Origin: Leptodontidium sp. MPI-SDFR-AT-0119 | Taxonomy: Eukaryota; Ascomycota; Leotiomycetes; Helotiales; Leptodontidiaceae | Reading direction: 5' to 3' | DNA length: 64,000 nt | Assembly (NCBI GenBank): GCA_020726505.1 | Contig: JAHLEZ010000012.1 | Location: 1,922,001-1,986,000 of the forward strand | Shown: piece after piece, positions 59,902-64,000 of the stretch | Position numbering within the stretch: the first letter of the stretch is position 1 | Layout: each line of letters starts with the position of its first letter | Notes under the pieces: model-generated | Seen by the model: only the letters and a program-made list of their open reading frames with translations | What the model was told of the DNA's origin: nothing | Database searches by the model: none | Made by a program: the position numbers and the translations under genes

Positions 59902-60850
59902 CTAGCACGACTAGCACGACTAACACGAGGGCCGGCGGGGGCAGTAGCGGCGCCTACGGATCCGTAAACGTTAGTAATAAGTTAAAATTAATCTAGAAAT
60001 ATTACTTACGAAGAGAACAGCGAGCTCCTTTATTATTATAGTAGTAGTTATTACACGACAGTCCTAGCTCGCCAGCGAACTAGATGCACTCGGTTTAATA
60101 GCTAGCGCCTCCCTAATAGTATATACAACCTAGAGACATAATTTGTCTAACTAACACTTGTTAGTATGTTTATACACTTAAAACAGTCTAAAATAGTCCG
60201 TTATAATTAAGAATAAGTTAGTAAAAATAATTTTTAGAAGGGAAACTTACTTATTTAAACAAATTATGCCTTTAAGTTAAAAGTATAACTAAAGTTAAAG
60301 ACTTAGTTAGGCCGTAAAACCACGAGGCGGACCGCGGGCAAGGCCGTAACCTGACACATAGCCCCCGTGGCTTAGGCGAGTAAGGCGGGCCTTATAGACG
60401 TTTATTAACTAAGTTATAAACTATAAAGTGACCGGAAATTACTTATATAAAGAGGAGAGAAGCAGAGAGGGAGGCAGCGAAGTTGATTACTATAAGAGTA
60501 ACGGCGGCAGAAGTTGCGGCGGCGGCAGCGGTGGCAGACATTTTACGGTCCGTTAATATTTATTACAGATCGAAAACAGGCCCGTAAATCGAGTACTTAC
60601 TTAATAGTATAATATTAACTAAAGAAAGAAAGACTAAAATTATTTACGGGGGGGGAACTACTTATTACACTTACGTCTTTAATTACTTAATTATAGTTTA
60701 TAGGTTAATTTTATTATTATTGTTTGTTATTATTTACTTAATTATTTGTTTGTTTATTATTATAATAGGTCGTTACGGATTAATTATATCCCGTAACGGA
60801 CAAGTCGTAACGGATTAATATTTGCCCGTAACCGACTGCGCGAAGCAAGG

Positions 60851-61560
60851 TCCCGCAGGCCCTAAAGGGCCGCCGGCGGAGAAGACCTTGTATATAAAAT
60901 ATAGGAAATGTCGATGTGTGGATAGAGTTTGAGCCGCTTGAAGTCAAAGTACCAATTATTTTTCTCGGCACGGAGGGTTTCGGTTGGAGATCGGAAGAAG
61001 AAGTGATAGTAGCATGCTTGGATTGAAAGGAGCTAGGCTACCTCCAAAGGTATATAATACCTGTGGGCACGTGACTATGACTCAGAGACCTGGATTGCGC
61101 GAATAACAGTTTCTCGGCACGCAGGGACGGGACGTTACACCGTGCCAGTCGATTATCACAATGATTGCGCACTTTTTTCACCACTTGGGCGCGATTCCAG
61201 CTAGCAAGGCTCGTGCAAGGTCCAGCTGATTGCGGGGGCGGATGGTAGGTGAAAAATAGGATTCTTGGCGATCTTGTCGCGCGCTAATCACGCCACTGGG
61301 TTGGGTGTGGAGTCGTTGCTTCTGCTGACTCGGCAATTTCCAAACAAAATGTTTGGAAAATCGACTGCGCATGCTTGTATCCCGCTTCAACTCGCGACAA
61401 TACTTAACATGACAGGCTCTAAACGTGTATTTTTGGGCTATTGGGTATCGGTGGATGAGCAAGGCAGTTGTGCGAGGTCTTTCTGGACAAATCTGTTCTT
61501 GAAGAAGTTCTAGACTATCTGGATAATAGATCGACAGTATCTTCTAAGTATGTAAGTCTT
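60851..61560. other. GC-normal island without assignable gene
   Basis: Short ORFs on both strands (61265-61513 plus, 61178-61462 minus) overlap and show no family. TTCTCGGCACG occurs at about 60,962 and 61,112 as a direct repeat. Nothing else recognised. Confidence 0.45.
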
Positions 61561-61965
61561 GTATAAATTCTAGGATAAATAAATTACTAAATTAGCTCTC
61601 GTCTACTATTTATAAGTCAAGGTGTGCTATAAAGGAGTTGCGCCCTCTGATGTTATTATTATCTTTAATAACGTCCCCTCTAATATTATTATGCCTAATA
61701 TTAATATACTCTTATAAAATCCTGAATAGCCTAAGAAATGTCATCAGCTAGGCTACAAAGGAATAGCTACACAGAGGTTGCGTAGAGCTAAGAAAGTCTT
61801 TTGAAGATATCAATGCCAATCTTATTAGTTCTTATAAGAGATTGACTTTTCATTGACAACTTTAACCAGAATACTATTACTTAAGGCCTTCTAGTCTAAC
61901 GGGAGTTCTCTTAACCCCTTAAGTCTATTATACTTAAAGAGTATTCCTTATAGCTGAATAATAAT

Positions 61966-62127
61966 TGTAACGACACAAGGGGACTTAGTACGTAAAAGAA
62001 GACTTAATACTTAGAATACAAAAACGATAAAGCCACTATACAAGAGGGAGTTATATATATAAGGAGTCAGAGGGGAGTCGGACCTGTTCCGGACACTTAA
62101 CTTAGCCGAAGTATACCTGTCGTTACA
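61966..62127. mobile_element. LTR-like copy, 162 bp (inverted relative of 13881-14053)
   Basis: Starts TGTAACGACACAAG and ends CCTGTCGTTACA. Reverse complement of the 13881-14053 family with transitions and an 11-base length difference. No target duplication (ATAAT against CTACC), so it may be one end of a lost element or a recombinant. Confidence 0.75.
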
Positions 62128-62254
62128 CTACCTCCTTAGGAAACTAAAGCTCGTCCTCGTACTTCTTACTCTTCTTATTCTTTCATATCTAAATTAATCT
62201 TATTATCGTACTTATACTTTAATAAAGTATTAAGTATAGTATCGATTCTTATAA

Positions 62255-62528
62255 TGTTAGTATCTAACCAAGGTTCGATACTTGATATTAAGGTGACAAA
62301 GAATATAATAAGTGAAGTTTAATTAAGTATATTTTATGTGTCCCTTTTATACAAAAGGGAAAGTTACCTTAAATATATTAAGTGCTTAACCCCGTAGCTC
62401 GTATAAGTATTACTTGTACGAAACTAGGAGGCAAAGTATAAAACTAAGCTTTATTAAGCCAGGAGAGACGACTATCTTTAGAAGCTGTCAGAGTACGAAA
62501 ATGCCCCTTGACTAAGGCTATCCCAACA
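62255..62528. mobile_element. Solo LTR, 274 bp, RIP-altered, inverted relative of 5631-5904
   Basis: Same length as the 5631-5904 LTR and opposite orientation. Ends TGTTAG (TGTTGG with one G to A change) and CCAACA. Flanks TATAA and CATAA match at four of five bases; the mismatch is a C/T transition. Confidence 0.85.
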
Positions 62529-62832
62529 CATAATATTAATTTCTCGTTTTAGCTTTTTCAATTATAAAGCTACGTTACTTATAGGCTAACGTTACTTATA
62601 GATCGGTAGCCGTAAACGTGTAAAATTAGAAATTATACGATTGACTTAAGCTAATTAAAATCAAACCGCATTTCGAGAAGTAGGTTAAATTAAATATATT
62701 TACATTAGTTCTTAGGGAGATTTGGATCGTAGTGGAAGTATTAGGTAAACGACGACGTACTAATCAATTAATCCGCATCGGAAATAATGAGAATAATTAA
62801 TACTTATAAAGGTAAAAAAGCGAAAGGCTACG

Positions 62833-63017
62833 TGTCGTACAGGCACGGACTGATGCTCGATTAGTTGTGCGCTATGCTAGTTTCGGATTCTGCCAGCGTA
62901 TACCGCTTTCAGGGGAACAACGTGTTCCCCTGGTTTCCTCATGTATTCTAGACAACAATAAATCACTTTAATTCTCCCTACGTTGATCGCAAGGCTCTAC
63001 TCCACTTCTGTACCACA
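62833..63017. mobile_element. Solo LTR, 185 bp, TSD CTACG
   Basis: Termini TGTCGTACAG and CTGTACCACA are inverted repeats (9 of 10). Perfect duplications CTACG at 62828-62832 and 63018-63022. Contains a perfect hairpin AGGGGAACA/TGTTCCCCT at 62911-62931. Confidence 0.88.
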
Positions 63018-64000
63018 CTACGTTAATAACGTTAATAACAAAAGGTTCATTTTATCGGCTTTGTAGTCGTATAAAAAACAGTACTAAGTCGGACCCGTTT
63101 CGAAGGAGTTGCCGAGAGCATATGTAATTATAAAGAAGAAGGCTAATTACGAGGTATACCTCTTATAAAGAAAAATAAAATTAAGGTATTTTAAAGAAGT
63201 CGTACTTAATATGTCGTACTCTTAGAGCTTACGCTTAAGGTACTCGAAAAGGCATAGTTATAAAGTATCGATTTTCCGTTCGTTATTTTAATTCTAATCT
63301 CTTGCTTTATTAAGCGTTACTTTAAAGGAAATCAAAAAACTTATAAAAGTTACTAATTTAATTTAGCTTATAAAACTTCGTTTTTATATATTATACTTTA
63401 TTTTCGACTTTATTATACTTATTAAGTTAATCTAAGATTAATTAATAATTATATATATATATAAGGTTGGCGTATTTTAAGAACTTTAAGTAAAAGGTAA
63501 CTAATTTAAAATTAAATCGGAAATAAACGTACGCAAATTAAGTTTGCGAATCACTAATTACTTTATTATTAATACTTAATATAAGCTTACTTTATAAAAA
63601 TAATAATTACATATAATAGTTGATATATATAATATTTAAAAAATAATGAAAGTTTCTTAGAATTTATAATTAAGTAAGAAAAAAGGTAAAAAGAAAAGAG
63701 CTTTATATACAAAGGGAAAAAGTATTATAAGGCTAATTAATCTCGGTAAAGCTCGGTTAGCTGGTATACCGGAAATGAAGCTCTGGGCGTTCCCAATCGT
63801 TACACTCAGCAGAATTCACTTAATATATTAGATCAGTCAGTACTAGCAATGTTAATTTATTATAATGTTTTGCACGATTTTCTAATAAAACTACGCATAA
63901 TTATATTTTTGTAAGAGGAATATATAATAGTTTTAAATGAGATAGGGGACTTATATTGGATAAGGATATTATACTGATTATATCAGGTATACTTTAAGCA

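Larger units (their letters stand above)
59201..60850. other. AT-rich DNA with GC-rich low-complexity patches
   Basis: Right flank of the Helitron block. Contains the 59,287-59,455 tandem repeat, a possible LTR (59749-59901) and GGC-rich patches at about 59,550-59,600 and 60,500-60,540. No gene supported. Confidence 0.5.
61561..64000. other. AT-rich terminal block with three LTRs
   Basis: RIP-type sequence to the window end, with the LTRs at 61966-62127, 62255-62528 and 62833-63017. No protein-coding frame is convincing. Confidence 0.6.

Noticed and set aside
1..64000. CRISPR arrays or prokaryotic operons
   Set aside because: Spliceosomal introns throughout and no regularly spaced repeats; this is eukaryotic DNA.

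Overview
The window is filamentous ascomycete (Pezizomycotina-type) DNA. Genes carry short GT-AG introns of about 42-124 nt with CTAA/CTGA-type branch sites. The protein families are typically fungal: Zn2Cys6 regulators, CYP65-like P450, Baeyer-Villiger monooxygenase (BVMO) and PhyH dioxygenases. Gene islands alternate with very AT-rich blocks in which CpA/TpG is depleted towards TpA and old transposon frames are full of TAA/TAG stops. That is the pattern expected of repeat-induced point mutation (RIP).

Layout. 1-5,340 holds a 5'-truncated GH3 beta-glucosidase (+) facing a Zn2Cys6 regulator (-). 5,340-14,700 is a RIP-damaged block with a Ty3/gypsy pol fragment, several solo LTRs (one nested inside another), a piggyBac remnant, a pogo/Fot-type remnant and a large inverted LTR pair. 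14,900-31,000 is a compact gene island: BVMO, P450, HSL-type esterase, SDR, peroxisomal 3-ketoacyl-CoA thiolase, a CTF1-like Zn2Cys6 regulator and an aldo/keto reductase. 33,500-44,800 holds two divergent PhyH-family genes, another Zn2Cys6 regulator, an APC amine/amino-acid permease and a 14-TM-type MFS exporter. 47,100-60,850 is RIP-degraded DNA dominated by two related Helitrons in the same orientation, one of them interrupted by a piggyBac element and a solo LTR. 60,850-64,000 is a mixed tail with more solo LTRs.

How the genes may work together (inference). There is no PKS, NRPS, terpene cyclase or prenyltransferase. The 15-31 kb enzymes instead read as a degradation route: the P450 and SDR/AKR create or interconvert alcohols and ketones, the BVMO inserts oxygen to give an ester or lactone, the esterase opens it, and the PTS2-bearing thiolase shortens the chain in peroxisomes. 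A CTF1-like regulator (family linked to cutin/lipid response) sits inside. From BVMO to MFS, genes are arranged almost entirely as divergent pairs sharing a promoter: BVMO/P450, esterase/SDR, regulator/AKR, PhyH/PhyH, regulator/permease. Two of these shared promoters contain long imperfect direct repeats.

Coding models were assembled by hand from splice signals and reading phase. Unless an entry says otherwise, the total length is divisible by three and the catalytic motifs are in frame.
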